DNA from: Paragonimus heterotremus
Lineage: Eukaryota; Platyhelminthes; Trematoda; Plagiorchiida; Troglotrematidae
Assembly (NCBI GenBank): GCA_013368495.1
Contig: LUCH01000970.1
Span: forward strand, 11,132-75,131
Reading direction: 5' to 3'
DNA length: 64,000 nt
Part shown: positions 47,449-59,974 of the stretch, piece by piece
Layout of the letters: every line of letters starts with the position of its first letter
Position numbering within the stretch: the first letter of the stretch is position 1
Notes under the pieces: model-generated
What the model was told of the DNA's origin: nothing
What the model saw: only the letters and a program-made list of their open reading frames with translations
The model's database searches: none
Program-made: the position numbers and the translations under genes

Positions 47449-48716
47449 AACACAGTCTACCTTAGGTACTTAGTTCGCACTGACTATAGCCACAAAGGCT
47501 AGACAGTAAAACAATGTCGAACATTTTAGGACACTCATTATCAAGCTCAAACTTCGCGACTCGTTTGAATTTCATTTGACTCGTCCGATAGCAATAATAC
47601 GTAAAAGACACAAATCAGGTCAAGTGATAACTTTGTGAATCTCATAAGATCAGTGATCAGTATGTACATAATCGCATCTTCAACATGCAAAAGATAAACT
47701 ATTGATTTGGCTTTACAAGCAATTCAATTTAGCAAGAACGTGTCCTTGGTGGGAAAGAACATACGAACCATAGGAACAGGTGCGGATATCTATTATTGAG
47801 CGAACAGAGTTGAAAATGTATTCTGAAAAATAATATAGAAAGGATGTTTAAAATCAGACAACATTTTGGAAACAGACAACTTGCATTCATTGGAGTGATA
47901 CGAATGCTTAAATTATTCATATGTGGACCAGAATTCTCATCGCAATGTAACAACCGTGTTGGGTATCCTTAAACCAAACGAATTACTGGAGAGAACTACA
48001 GTGAGGAGTTCGCATACATTCACAAAACGGAGGACTATCTTACATGGGGATTGAAAAGAATTCCGGATGAAAAACATAAAATGAGGAGTTCACCAGAACT
48101 GCACGACCGATTTTATGCTTGCTCGCATTCGTCGAGTATACGTACCCGACGAACCTCCACCACCAGTCCTACTGTAAGTATGGCAGGTGTTGGAAGTTTT
48201 AGCTGTCAACTCATTTTTGAGATATTTTTGCCTTTTATCTTATACGTAGTTGCCTCTGGCATCCACAATTCTTTGCGGATTCTATCGAGTTTGACATTCA
48301 GACGATACAAGTAACTCACAAACAAGCCATTAACTATAAACCGCGAGCCTTGCAAATTTAGTCAAACTGTTCTTCATATGAGGAGACCACGTCAACCTGT
48401 GACTTAACATAACCTTCAACCATTTCACAAGAGGGGCTTAGTACTTGCAGATAGTTATTAAAATGTTGATAGTAACTCCTCCTCCCCCCCTAAGAATTCA
48501 TAATAAAACTTTAACGCATACAAGCAGTAAGGAGCATACTTTAGGTCAGGTAGCGAATATCAACAAGCAAAATAGACCGATATTAGCTCGGCTACTCGCG
48601 ACTACATTTCGTCGCAATGTACCAAAATTGTATAATGTATTGTCTAATGACAACCTCCATCATACCCGCCTCCCAGGACTGGACTTGTTCTCGTTTACAA
48701 CCAAAAAGTGGAGAAC
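47449..48716. other. No gene recognised
   Basis: There are no protein motifs, and a short C-rich run lies at about 48480-48489. It separates the two copies of the short repeat. Confidence 0.45.
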
Positions 48717-48790
48717 GTAGGACACGAATTAGAATTGTTGACCTTCATGCTATGAACAGAAGCTCCTGTTCGTTTGATCACGTGATTAAT
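48717..48790. repeat. Short dispersed repeat, copy 2
   Basis: GTAGGACACGAATTAGAATT then GTTGACCTTCATGCTATGAAC corresponds to 47326-47396 with a 6-base insertion. It abuts the integrase-like remnant on its right, so it might also be part of that element. Confidence 0.4.
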
Positions 48791-48821
48791 GGGCATCATT
48801 GATGATAACCCGTAGTTTGTT

Positions 48822-48980
48822 TCACTGGTCTACCTGATTACAGTTCCCTTTCGGTAGCCAGGTCAAACGGTCCACAATGACTAATAGACGTTTAAATGGT
48901 GCTGCTTTTGATCCACCGTTGTCTACTACCAAGCTCATACTCGCCACCGTTGGTATGGTGTTCGTGTAGACACATCCAAT
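48822..48980 (-). pseudogene. Ty3/gypsy-like integrase core fragment
   Basis: The minus strand encodes SMSLVVDNGGSKAAPFKRLL and VIVDRLTWLPKGN. In gypsy-type integrases the core begins with an H-(I/V)-D-x-(V/I)-G-P-L block, about 10 residues, then YLL-x-(I/V)-VDR-x-(T/S)-x-W-PE; the hydrophobic pattern, VDR and WLP fit, with VD for the first catalytic aspartate. Only this block is recognisable; the remaining catalytic residues are not found downstream. The frame is open for 79 codons (to 49061) but the upstream part is unassigned. It could derive from the same family as the gag-protease at 11.9 kb, 36 kb away, but it is a separate insertion on the other strand. Confidence 0.5.
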
Positions 48981-49074
48981 AGAAGAATTGAGGCAGAGGT
49001 TCAAGTCAGTCTTGTTCGGTTCGCGAACCGAATAAACCTTCATCCATACCGTAGCGAACAATTGTTCAACAAAG

Positions 49075-49395
49075 CATGTTCCTTATTGTCCAACTATCAC
49101 GTTCCCACGCCACACGCGCACTCACCGAAATGTCAGTCCACAACACGGTGGCAGTTTCCATTTGCAAGACGTGCGCATTTCTGCCTCGTTTTGTGCATCT
49201 GGCTGATGCTTTCTGTCGTGGGTTTTTTGTTCGCCACTTCTGGCTCGTTAGCGTGATTTCGTTGAGTAACGAGTCGTTCAATCGCTGATGTTGCCCGCAG
49301 TCCACTCGCTATGGGCCTTAGCTATCTCTGATCACCGCGTCGAGATATTCCACTGAGTGCTTGAATAATCCTGCCTCCGACTTTGTCATCCATCA
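49075..49395 (-). repeat. Unclassified dispersed repeat R3, copy 2 (partial, diverged)
   Basis: On the minus strand it has the second-module core (ATTCAAGCACTCAGTGGAAT, 49348-49367), the GGCTAAGGCCCATAG...GTGGACTG region, the middle CACGAAATC...CTCAACGAAATC-like stretch and the end GGACTGACATTTCGGTGAGT with GCGTGTGGCGTGGGAACGTG. The first module is absent. It is clearly more diverged than the copies at 44 and 54 kb, so the family has been active over some time. Confidence 0.65.
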
Positions 49396-51239
49396 CAATA
49401 CAGCGATAGCCAATACGAATTGACCAAGTGAGCTCTTGCTAGGACAAACCGATAATAATCATCACTGGCAGCCAGATGCACTAACAATCCAGACTGACGC
49501 TTTTCAATGGAATCGTTAGAATTGTGCTGGCTAGGGGAGGCTTCAATTGCTTGTATTCACCCATCTCGGGTTGGGTGGTATTAAAATAGCATGTCGTAAA
49601 GGAATAAAAGATACATATCGTCATGTCTCTGGTTCAAAAGGCTGTCAGTGCTCGGTAGTTGTATTCATACCACAGACATGTGCCGTAAAACATGTACACG
49701 AATGCCGTCAAAAAGAGTGCCCGGGCCAGTCAACGTGAGTGCACCAATGTGACCACGTGATTCGCGGAACGCAAATGTCCGATGGTGACCTCGAAACATG
49801 CACAGCCACACGTGTACAAAACTAATTAGTCAAATGGCTAGCTAATTAATGTCCAGGCCGAGATACATACAATCACGGTCCAGATAGGACACAGCACACA
49901 TAGTGATGTTTATTTACGACGTAGTAAGCATCGTAAGAATGCGAAATGTAATAAAGCGATGTAAACTCACAATATAAAAAGGAAAATATCGCTCGGAACT
50001 GAGTAGTTAAGCGTGAAACGGGGTCACTATAGCAGTCGATCACTCGTTGACCCTGGCACTGCAGGTCATACTCCATTTCTAATTTATCCAAATTACCACA
50101 TCTCCCTAATACTCGGTATAGCACCCGTTCTCCAATTAAAGTCATCTACTGATGACAATGTAACGGCCCATTCAAACGCAAACTCACAGATCACTCACGT
50201 TTGGTGACATTCGTTTCCGAATAAATCCGTTGTGGTGACGGAGGTCAAAGGCTCGTGTACACGTACGCCACCACACGGAGCTTGCGTTTTCTCCCGCTTG
50301 GGGTTTCACCCACACTTCCTTTATCCAGTGCAAACTCAAAATTATAATACTGGGAGGTGTGTGAGTGAAGGTCTTTGTGGACCAGCCAACCAACGCTTGG
50401 CGACCTGGTAATAAGCTACTATGAAATTTACTTCCTTCCCTTCAAGAAACAAAAAAATACAAACCTCCAGTGGTAAGTCCTAAATCAGTCAGACAAACAG
50501 ATGTTGAAAATATAAGGCGAGAGGGACGTTTTAATACAGGAGTAGTTATTCGTGCTTCTAATATATAAACAGGGGGCAACTGAATTTGAATTTTATCTAC
50601 AAGGCCAAATCAGACCTTTGGCATATATCGCACAAACAAAACTGAGGAAAAGGAATAGCAAAAAAACCACCATGACCCAAGTTTTTGAAAAGAAGAACGT
50701 GTTTTTCAAAAAGACGGATTGTTGATTGGCACGAATGAAAAACTACATAACTGATTTGGATTACTTACACCTAATGTATCTACTATCTCTGTTTAGAACG
50801 CGCTGCGAGTACGTTGATTACAGTTATAATGATAGCCAACGCACATGATAGAATCACAACAACTTCTGGCGTCTACAGGTCTCTTTTGGACTACAGGCCT
50901 GGATTTTCGGTGGCCCATCCGAATCGTGTTACTACAGCCAGTCCCGTCTAACATTGCGTCCTCCCGAGATCTGAGACTGGTATTATAACGCGAAACAGTT
51001 ACTTTGACAGCATTCTGACATAGCAAATTCTGGCTACTCAGGTTCGTCCTATTTGTCCGTACGACAGCTGTTTCAGAATCCAATCATCGGCCATCCGAGG
51101 TGCGTGTCTTTGCTAATGGCGCTGATTGAGTATCAACACGGATTTCGCCTTGCTCATATCTGTTTGGTAAAGTATCTAGTTGTTAGCAAGTAGGTTTGAT
51201 CGCCATATGCACAGGAGATAACAAGCATTACGTTGTTAT
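49396..51239. other. No gene recognised
   Basis: The carboxyl-terminal end of the RT remnant at 51.24 kb might extend here on the minus strand, but the frames 51083-50793 and neighbours cannot be aligned with confidence. A GC-richer patch at 50.2-50.35 kb has no match elsewhere. Confidence 0.4.
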
Positions 51240-52305
51240 GATTTTCATATTTCTTTGACGCACGGCATTGTGGACAGCACTATCACTCGGTAGACAAAGC
51301 AGTTTGGTCTTCGTGGTCAGGGTACAGTTCCCAAGGACGTGCTTCCGTGCACAACACCAGCTTTGGCCATACAGGCTTGAAGCTGGCGGTTAGATTCGTT
51401 AACCGATTGCCACTTAAATAGCAAAAGTCTGAGTAACCGTCCACATCGCCAGTGATACGAATTTTAGGTGCAGACACTTCCCTGTGAGGATGATTAAAAG
51501 AAATAAAATGTCTCATCAGTATTACTGTCCAGGCCAAACTGGGTTGCCACAATCGCAAAAGCCGTGACAAATCACAGCAGTTCGTTCTAATTCTGCACAA
51601 CTAACATCTACAAAGAACGTACGGATGGTCGAATTACTTAACCGGCTTGAAGCCCCGAAGTATCGAATATTCAACGGACAATCATTCGTGCTGTATTCCT
51701 TTAGAGCATCATCCTCCGAGTTCCGAAGAGCAACCATCGGTATTGCACTCAAATATCTTCTAAATAATGTTGGGTTTATAACACGGCGCTGCTTTGCACG
51801 TGTTATAATTCCAAATCATCGGAGGACCTCCCATAAGGCTGCGCCTTCTCTTTCATGTACAGATGTGACATTTTACTTAGACTCATTAACATACCCGATC
51901 ATCCAAAATCAACCGCCATCGTTCATGTGCCTCATAGCTCACAGAAACAAACACCCTGATGAACTCCACAAGAAGGGCGTACAGCGGTTGATTACGTTCA
52001 GGACACTTTTCTTGGATCTTTCGAGCGACAAACGCTATGTCAATCTTACCACGACTCGTCGAGAATTCACACTGTTCCTTCCGAACCTTGGTCTCCCAAA
52101 CTTTGACATCATGTCGGTTGAACAGAACTTTCGCAAGAGCTTTTCTAGCACAATTGAACAGATTAATGCTATAATACTTGCCAACATTTTGTTGATCGTC
52201 CTATCTTCAAACAAATTTACGATGAGGGAGTCCCTATTGAACTTCTTCGTGCTCCCGAGTGGCGCAGTGCGTTCCAATGTTGGACCGCCAAGGTTCTAAG
52301 GTCCA
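51240..52305 (-). pseudogene. Degenerate reverse transcriptase of another non-LTR family (copy E)
   Basis: On the minus strand the RT can be followed through many frame changes: DSLIVNLFEDRTIN near 52235, CARKALAKVLFNRH at about 52165, CEFSTSRGKIDIAFVARKIQ then EKCPERNQPLYALLVEFIRV (52070-51950), ALRNSEDDALKEYST at about 51730, ASSRLSNSTIRTFFVDVSCA at about 51650, PKIRITGDVDGYSDFCYLSG at about 51470, and LTTKTKL near 51310. These are the SIxGKILxxxLLNR, GFRxxRGTIDMIFxARQLQE, RLxxSTIRELLFADD and FxYLGS motifs of a family common in invertebrate and fish genomes. FADD has become FVDV, so both catalysis and reading frame are lost. It is different from the RTE-like copies and the CR1-like piece. 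The clade is uncertain. Confidence 0.75.
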
Positions 52306-54333
52306 CAGGCAATCCCCGGTCTTTCCGTTTCCGAGTAATTCAGTAACTATAGGCACCACTGTGTAGTCCGGGACAAGAGTACATCAGTCGTTAATGCTCT
52401 GTTGCCACAGGTTATCTACAGTTATCCCACCAGTGGTATACGACCGATTGAACATGCTGCCCAAATCACATGCTAGTAAATGCGCTTGCATTGTTGCTGT
52501 CGTTGTTTACATTTTGTGTTGCAGTTTCGAGTAACCTTGGAGACAGTAACTACGCACTAGTTGATAAAAACGGACTAAAAACTGGACTTGTTTGCTGAAA
52601 GCTATCGAAATTGCAGCAAAAACACTTGTAGGCACCCGTCTAATAGGAGAAAGTGTAACACATGTCTTAGATGAAAACCACACATTCAGTTATTACGGTT
52701 TAGTTATGTAGCATCTTGTCATGAACAATCGCTGGATAGATATGTCGAAGGCATTTACGGGCAGTTTATCAAACTTGAGTCAAACAACTGAAAACACTCA
52801 GACAACAGTTGGACCGATACATATAGGTGAAGTATCTTTGTTCTCTGTTCATAGAAATATCTCGTTTAAGCCGTACATATTCTGTGACCTTGAGTTGTCC
52901 GCGCTGTTATCAAATCTGCTCGGAGAACTGACATCTGTCGTGGGACATAAACTTACCTCGATAGTTAGCAAGTTTGTCGCGATCATAGTCGATTGAATGT
53001 GGATGATGCGACAAACTTTCCGGGTCTTTGGCAGCTTGTCTTGGTTTTGTGATTATACAACCATTTAATGTAGTATACTTGATAAATAAGTAAGTACAGT
53101 TAAAACAAGGCAAACCGACAACATAATTCTTCAGTATCTCCGTTGACGGTCCAGGCCAAACTTTTTCAGCGGATGTGATATTTTTTCTGGCATAAACTAA
53201 ATTCTGTTGACAATTTTTGGCAGATTTTTTAACATAGGCTAATTTTCCCTATCTGTGTATCCTAAAATGGCACAAATTTGTCCTAGTGAGATAATTACCA
53301 AGTATTAGACAATCATAGATGAACGTGTTTTCTGGAAATTCCTCAAATCATTACGTTTCTAAAGTTTAACCAATAAACGTTGAATAAAACGCAATAAAAC
53401 GTAGTTATAATTGGACACTGAGAGAGCAATTGAATCAACTCTATCCAGTCTGCCAATGTTAGCTTAGTCTGAATGCGTGTTCGTGGATTAATGGGTAAGG
53501 GGTCAAGTGTTTTAATGAACTTCTTATGGCTGCACAACACAGATAACGCAATCAAATGGCGATCGTTTCATCCGTCGTTATGTTTAGGCATTGCACTGAC
53601 TTTGGTTGCTATCTGGGCACTCTGTCAATGACAGAAATACTCACTAGGGTTCTCGTTGCCACCCGTGTCTGCCAGAAGTTCTACGATGGCGTTACTTATA
53701 AATCTATTAACTCCGGTTCTAAGCCACGCCAATTGGTACCCTCTTATCCACTAACGAAACTGCCTAGTAGCATGCCACCTTCTAACGTGAAGTCTAAGAT
53801 GCCTGTTCATCCCTGAAATATGGTTGTTTATTCCTTCTCCTGTCGCTGCGCGGCGGAGTCTATTGGGCGCATAAAGAGGTCGCTTGGTGTCCACCTCTAT
53901 TCGTGCAGAAAGACTCGTTTATTAGTTTAGCATTGCCATGGTAACGAGGATACTGACTGATCAACAAGCGATCTACTTGTCTGTTTCCCTTCTGTGTTCA
54001 GCTTCATGTGTGGCCTCATGTTTTTAGCTTTATAACCTCCTGTTCTGTAATATACAGCTGATAATATGTAGGAAAATTTGCCAGGTCGCAACATCTTTGG
54101 CTGTTCTACTTAAGCTTGTTTCGGGAAAATGCTATGGCTGTTGCGTACATCACTAGGATTTAAACGAAGTCATACAACAATAACTATCATTTTTAAGAGA
54201 TCAACAACGGGGAAGTACAATCGATGTGGGAGAATGGCTCATCTTGATGGCCAGCTGTTGGATTGCGAACGGGTGTGCGCTAATCACAACGGTTAGACGA
54301 CACTTTTTGAATTGTGCATTATGTAGTTGATTT
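52306..54333. other. No gene recognised
   Basis: Frames at 52721-52996 and 53556-53816 (plus) are unassigned and of chance length. There are no repeat copies. Confidence 0.45.
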
Positions 54334-54845
54334 GTTCAGATTGTGGTAGACTGTCAAGCAGAAAGTGCAAGAATTCCCACTCTCGGTGGAATGCCTCAAC
54401 ACAGAGGGAGGTGCGTTCAAAAACCCACAGCGAGCGGATGGAGGACGCCGTGGGCGACCGGATGAGTCATCGCTCGACCGGATCGGACCAACGGGCGCGA
54501 CATGGCAAGCAAAATAGGATGGATGACCAAATTGGAGGCGTGATTATTCCAACACTCGCAGGAATATATCGACACGGCCGTGGATGGATGGAGGACAGCA
54601 CGAGCGACCGGACAAGCCATCGCTCAACGAAATCGGATCAACGGACGATGAATAGCAGGTGGAAAAACCCCGGATAGAAGGCGTAAATCACACACCTAAA
54701 CCGGGTAGAAGTGCACATGACGGAAACCGGGGAGTGTTGTGGACTGGAATTGTGATTCAAAATCGCGAGCGCGCGTGTGGCATGGTAACTAGCGAGTTGG
54801 ACAATATAGATCGTGCTTTATTGGACGCCTTTTCGCTACAAGATG
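54334..54845 (+). repeat. Unclassified dispersed repeat R3, copy 3
   Basis: 512 bp, the plus-strand counterpart of 44142-44682. The two module cores lie at 54373-54392 and 54546-54565, again exactly 173 bp apart. The downstream part of module 2 lacks about 25 bp present in copy 1 (between the core and GACGGAGGAC). The end is ATTGTGATTCAAAATCGCGA, TGTGGCATGGTAACTAG, then TTTATTGGACGCC and TTCGCTACA. A 116-codon frame (54327-54677) crosses it and gives RMSHRST and DRTSHRST twice, simply because the module is repeated. Confidence 0.85.
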
Positions 54846-56109
54846 TATATAAATAAGTGAACTAAGAATGATAGCAACTTTTATGTAGAGTTATTCCACC
54901 TAGGCGAAAGGGAGGTTATTGTCTTTTCACGTATCAAGGTTGAAAGTTAATATTCTATGTGTCCCCCGAAAGAGATAACATTAACTATTAATCTTCAGTC
55001 AGCATTTATTCTAGCGTAAGTAAAATCTACATCCCACAACAAAGTTACGCGAATACTCCACCTTTTAACGGTATCTACCGTATTAGCAAATGGGCGACAA
55101 TCAGCCTTCAGAACTTCAGTTAGAAAGTAGTAGACTGGATTTGTCCGCATGGTCTCTATAAAAAGCCGTCTTTGTACAGTAATATGAGAAATAGATGTGA
55201 CATAATTATGCTGTCAACCTCTGCGCCATTAACCCGTAAAAGTTTAGTGTGCCAGGTCACCTTAACACTGTGGTACGTCGATTAGGCATAGTTCCGATTG
55301 GACCATGTAGTATGGTTGAATTCAAACTTCTCCATGTTTACTTCAACTCAGCCGTTAAGCTGTACATCTTTGAACCCTTGGATACTTGGCGAGTTCATAT
55401 GCTTCACACCTTTTTTCATGGGATTGAAGTCAGCATAAGAGGTAAATCATGCCAAAGCCTTCGTCTCTGGAAGAATTAATCGTTCCATGACGACATGTGA
55501 CGTGTGAATTGTTGTGTTGTCCTACTGAAAAACTATAGTCTTTCGTTACCTTGTGAAAGAGAAGAGTAACAGAGTCTGAATACAAAATTCCGCCTTCTCA
55601 TTACCACTTGCTTTGGCCAGTTCATCCATCCGTGTAAGGGGGGCAAACGACTGTGAGTAGCGCATCGATGAAACAACACTCCTTCCTTCCGAAGGACAAA
55701 CCGATAATATGACTGTACATCAAGCCACTTCAGGTCATCACTAGAGCAGACAGAATGCCATGATAAGGTCTAAAAAAACATTTGTTCCAACCTATAGTAA
55801 GCGACGCAGCTGATTCAGCGAAATGGTTTTCGTTTTCCTGTCCTCCAACCATGAACTACTGTTTAACGTCCGTTGAAGCCTGTGAAACCACTGGGTAGAA
55901 GTGACGGGTAGAACCCTAAAATACTCCTTGTTTCGTTGGAGGCTAATTGTATTACCTGTCGTTTGTCTCGCTTTGTTGTAGTTACTCATCACCCCTCTGG
56001 CTTTGTCTTTGTGATGACCTACAACATACTTAAACGGAACGTGTTATCATTTCTAAAAGCCTGAATTCATTTGGCAACTTCTTGTAGGTTCACGTGGTAA
56101 GTTGATATA
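54846..56109. other. No gene recognised
   Basis: Nothing but short frames (55249-55479 plus, 55792-55992 minus). No repeat matches. Confidence 0.45.
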
Positions 56110-56390
56110 AGTTGAACATCACTCACAATTGATCGCAGCGTTCGAAATATCCCAGAATTTTCAGCCAGCCCCTTTCGAAGAGAAGCACTATACTCGAGTT
56201 TCGCTCTTGTTAGAGCTCGCCAATAGTTCATATTTTTGCCATGGCCGGTAGGTGAATTCAAGCCACGCTTTCTTGAAGCAACCGTGTCAACCACGACGGC
56301 ACACTAAACAGAACCGAATTATCATGTGCAAGCGCTCAGCCACATTCTTCTGTGCGTAATGCTCAGACTGTCTGGTCGCATTCATTGGAA
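56110..56390 (-). mobile_element. tRNA-derived SINE (copy f)
   Basis: The plus strand shows the tail complement ACTCACAATTGATCGCAGCG, CAGCCCCTTTCGAAGAGAAG, TTTCGCTCTTGTTAGAGCTC, TTTTTGCCATGGCCGG, then the complement of the tRNA-like part, and part of the distal head (CATGTGCAAGCGCTCAGCCA, then GTAATGCTCAGACTGTCTGG). The head text agrees with copies c, d and e, which again shows that the head travels with the element. Confidence 0.8.
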
Positions 56391-59300
56391 CATTGATGTC
56401 TTCCGTTTTTCCGAATAGATTGGCTGTCTTCTTTTTAGTTTAAAGTGGACAGAGTAAATGTGAAATGAAGCGCTCATCACGTGCTACTCAGTTTACGACC
56501 AGACCACTAGAGATGCAATCTGGCAACTGCCTTATCGCTTAAATGGCGCACATCTCAAATGGCGTGATATCTATGTGACCAGCTAACGCTGGGCTCGTGA
56601 ATCAGCTTGAAAACGCATCATAGCTATCTGAGGCGGTTAATTATTTTTTCATAGCGATGTTAACTACTGTCGTGCATAGTTCATTTTCTACAATGGCTAC
56701 TCAAGCATACTTTGGCATAAAACTTTCTGGTAGCATTTGTTTGGAACAGTGACCGTTGTCAACTCGTTAATAAGGTACAGCTTACTAATGTTGTTGCACA
56801 AAGCATATTCAAACCGACCAATCTACTATTTCGTACCTACAATATGGTGATTTTGATTGGTTCACTGTCTGTGTATAACCGTTCATTGCCGTGTTGTTGC
56901 ACTTTGATGCATTGCAACCGTTTCAGCTGTTCGATTGGCTGTCTCATATTTCTTGATCATCTACGCATTGTTTCCTGTTGACTACGTTTGTATTGATTGC
57001 TGGCACATGTAAAGTTAATCGCTGGGTTAATGATAGATGCTTTTTTATTTCGTGTTTGACCTGCGCATTTCTCCGATTGGGTCAATCCTTCCTTTCAGAT
57101 GTTATCACAGTACACATGTTTGTGAAGAAATTATAGGTTGTGTTAAATCGCCTAGTGTTATCATCAAACCTCGTGTTTTACAGTTGTTTCTGATATGGTT
57201 GAGGTCACAACATACTGTTTATTATATTACTATTATTGTCAATGGGGAGACTATGAGACAAACACGATCACTTTTTGCTTTTCAGTGTATGAATACTACG
57301 CTTTGGTATGTATTAGGATGGAAACTAAGATGAAAATCTTTCCATATTTAAGTTTTTTAGGCCCTGTTGTGACGTTCCATCGGAAAACAGCATCCAAAAA
57401 CGGAATATCGTTGGCGTTTATCTAAATAAACTCAACCGAATAGTCAGTATGGAAACACAAATCGTTCATTTCTGATGCCACATGATCTTCCCCTAGTCAG
57501 AACACATGATTGTAGGTGATAATCTTGGTAGACGTGTGAGAAAATTGTAAGGACGATCTTTTTAGCTAATTTCGTTAACGCATTATATGCAATGATTACC
57601 TGTCATACATTACTACTAAAATCACATCTTCGAAACGGCCACGATGAAAGAACTGGGTGAACTTAATTATTTTCTATACTTATGGCCCCCTACACTTTTC
57701 AGTACAATTTTCCAGTAGAAAAAGCTGAAGGAAATTATGTCTTACCATATCTGATCACTTGCTGTTAGCGTACTAACTAACAGGTGATTCCCAAGCATTG
57801 AGTAATGTTAAACCAAAATCACAATTTCATTGCTTTTCAGCAGGCCACGTGATAGCTAGAAAAAGCAACTATGAGATCAAAGTGGGGGTATAAATCATCA
57901 AATGCTGAACACCACTTTAAACAGAAAAATCACAAAGTGGACATTCAAGTGGTTTATCAGAACGAGCTAATCATCCGATTGACGTTCAACATAATCACAA
58001 ACGCCAGATTTAATAAAATCGTCTTTTGGATTAAAAGTTTTGACAAAAACCGTGTACCAGATTCTACAAAAAGCTTCTTGACTAGTATACGAAAATCTGT
58101 GGAGCATGAGCTCGTTAACCTACCACCAAACCCAGTGACGATTGCGGTGAGTCAACTGGACTTATCGGTAACGAAAAGCTTAATTCGGCTGAATCGGATA
58201 TCTGGAAATGTCACTAGTCTCCTCTTCTGAGGGACGAATTTCTCCACAGACGAATTAACAATAAACGGTCACTGATGGTTTCGGATACGTTTTCAGTTAC
58301 TGGTTTTAGAACAGAATGCAAAGTGTGGCACTCTGGTGCAGTGCTTTCTGCTACCAATCACTGTGACAAAATGCATGGAACTATCATTTTTCGACTGAGT
58401 AACGCAGAAACAGATATGTCCTACACATTAAGAGCATGGCTACTTTCCATGAGACTAAGAGTTTGGGATGACTAGCCTTCAACCCGGTTCTTAACCGAAA
58501 AACATACTGAAATGTCAAAGGTCCTTAATCCGTTTGCTGTAGTGAACGGTGCTGCAAAATAACAATGCAACAACTTAAGTCTCATAATTTGTAGCATCTT
58601 TGTTTGAAGAATGTCGCAAGAAAATATGAAAGTTTTGAAACAAAGTAGATTGACTCCGTCTCCCCGATTTCTGCCAAGAGTGGACCATTTGTGCGTGCAT
58701 CTATATAATGAAACCTTGGTAATGACACCAGCCCAAAGTTCTGGTCGATTGGCACTGTTAGAAAAGTAAATACTAAACCAAGCAAATTTCAACTTACAGC
58801 ATAAGTGCCAAAAGTGCATATTAAATTATAAACTACAATATCCAACGTATATATTGTGTACAAAATGTATATGCTATGGTTTGTTACACATAGATCACTT
58901 GGAGGGTCCATAATATCATGCAAGCAGCCTTCCAACCTTGTGCCTGACCACAAGAAATCATTTATTCAGTTTGTTACTAAGGGGACAGCGTTTGCTTGAA
59001 CGACAGGGTCAAGAGCAACAATCTAAAACAATTACGAGCCAAAGATCAGGATGATCATACACAAAAGTAGAACAAAATGATTACACCCACTCAACGGTAT
59101 GTTGTAGTACACATTTTAGCAAGGTTACATTCTTTCTAAAAAATCAATGCAAACTGAACGGTATTGGACTAGCCATCGGTGTCAGCTCGCATCAAAGGTT
59201 GTAACTTCCGGTTTTACACTTCCCTTCTTAATTTTGTTTACGTAGTATCTAAAAAAACGCAGTTATTGGGCAGTGTTAATTCAACAGAACCGTGTTTGAT

Positions 59301-59574
59301 TTTCAAATAATTAATTGCTACCGTTACAAACGTCCAAGTTCAGTATTGTCAATTTGAATGCCGTATGTTCTATCAACGACTCAATTGTTACCTGATGATC
59401 TAGACGGACACTGCCCATAACGAATACACGGACGATATTTGTATAATTCCTGGTTATTTTACTACTTCAAGTAGATGCGATTCTAACTACTAGCCATCCC
59501 ACTGACAAGTGCTGTTCCGTCGTTGATATGTACTAATGAGTATTGGTTGATATAAATCGAACACCGTTTACATT
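56391..59574. other. No gene; CCAAT boxes at 56.82-57.08 kb
   Basis: CCAAT/ATTGG sites occur at 56818, 56856, 56934 and 57076. The plus-strand frame 57871-58230 (119 codons) starts downstream but has no recognisable domain; its length is within chance. I see no repeat. Confidence 0.4.
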
Positions 59575-59730
59575 TCAATGTAATTTTCGTATTCACATAT
59601 ATTTTTCAATCAGCCGCTTACGAGCTACAGCACTAGACTCGAACTCCGTTATTTTTAGAGCCTGTCGGTAGTACATCTCCTTGCTATAACCAGGAGTTGA
59701 ACTTTAACACGTTCTCATAAGTCTAACGTT
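59575..59730 (-). mobile_element. tRNA-derived SINE fragment (copy j)
   Basis: The plus strand reads TTTTTCAATCAGCCGCTTAC, GCACTAGACTCGAACTCCG, TAGAGCCTGTCGGTAGTACA and TCTCCTTGCTATAACCAGG, the complement of the SINE body and the B-box region. The head is not readable. The divergence is high. Confidence 0.6.
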
Positions 59731-59974
59731 TATTTTTGGCAAGGGTTGATGAAAGAGTGTATGTAAATGCGGAAGCTACTACCCGTTGCGACTGATGTCC
59801 GTGACAAATAAAACCCCCCTACCATTTACCAGTCACCAAATATCGCCTGGCAAAGACTTTCGTATTTTTAACTTGATGAGGACTTCTAATCGTGGAGTCC
59901 ACACGATAGTTGCTGTGTCCCTTCTGAAGAGGATCATGCAACTCGATCACTACTGATAAGGTATGTGGTTAAAC
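59731..59974. other. Spacer between SINE copies j and k
   Basis: Contains TGTAAATGCGGAAGCTACTA then CCCGTTGCGACTGATGTCC, which faintly recalls the SINE tail (GACAGCTGCGACC...GATGTTC), so a third, very old fragment may lie here. Not called. Confidence 0.35.

Noticed and set aside
51283..51752. A two-exon gene on the minus strand with a 44-bp intron (GTAATACTG... to ...CATCCTCACAG)
   Set aside because: The splice sites look good and join two frames, but both frames align with the RT motif order (ASSRLSxSTIR, then FxYLxG), so the shift is a mutation in a dead retrotransposon, not an intron.
57871..58230. 119-codon plus-strand frame downstream of CCAAT boxes
   Set aside because: No domain, no splice context and chance length; the link to the CCAAT boxes is only positional.
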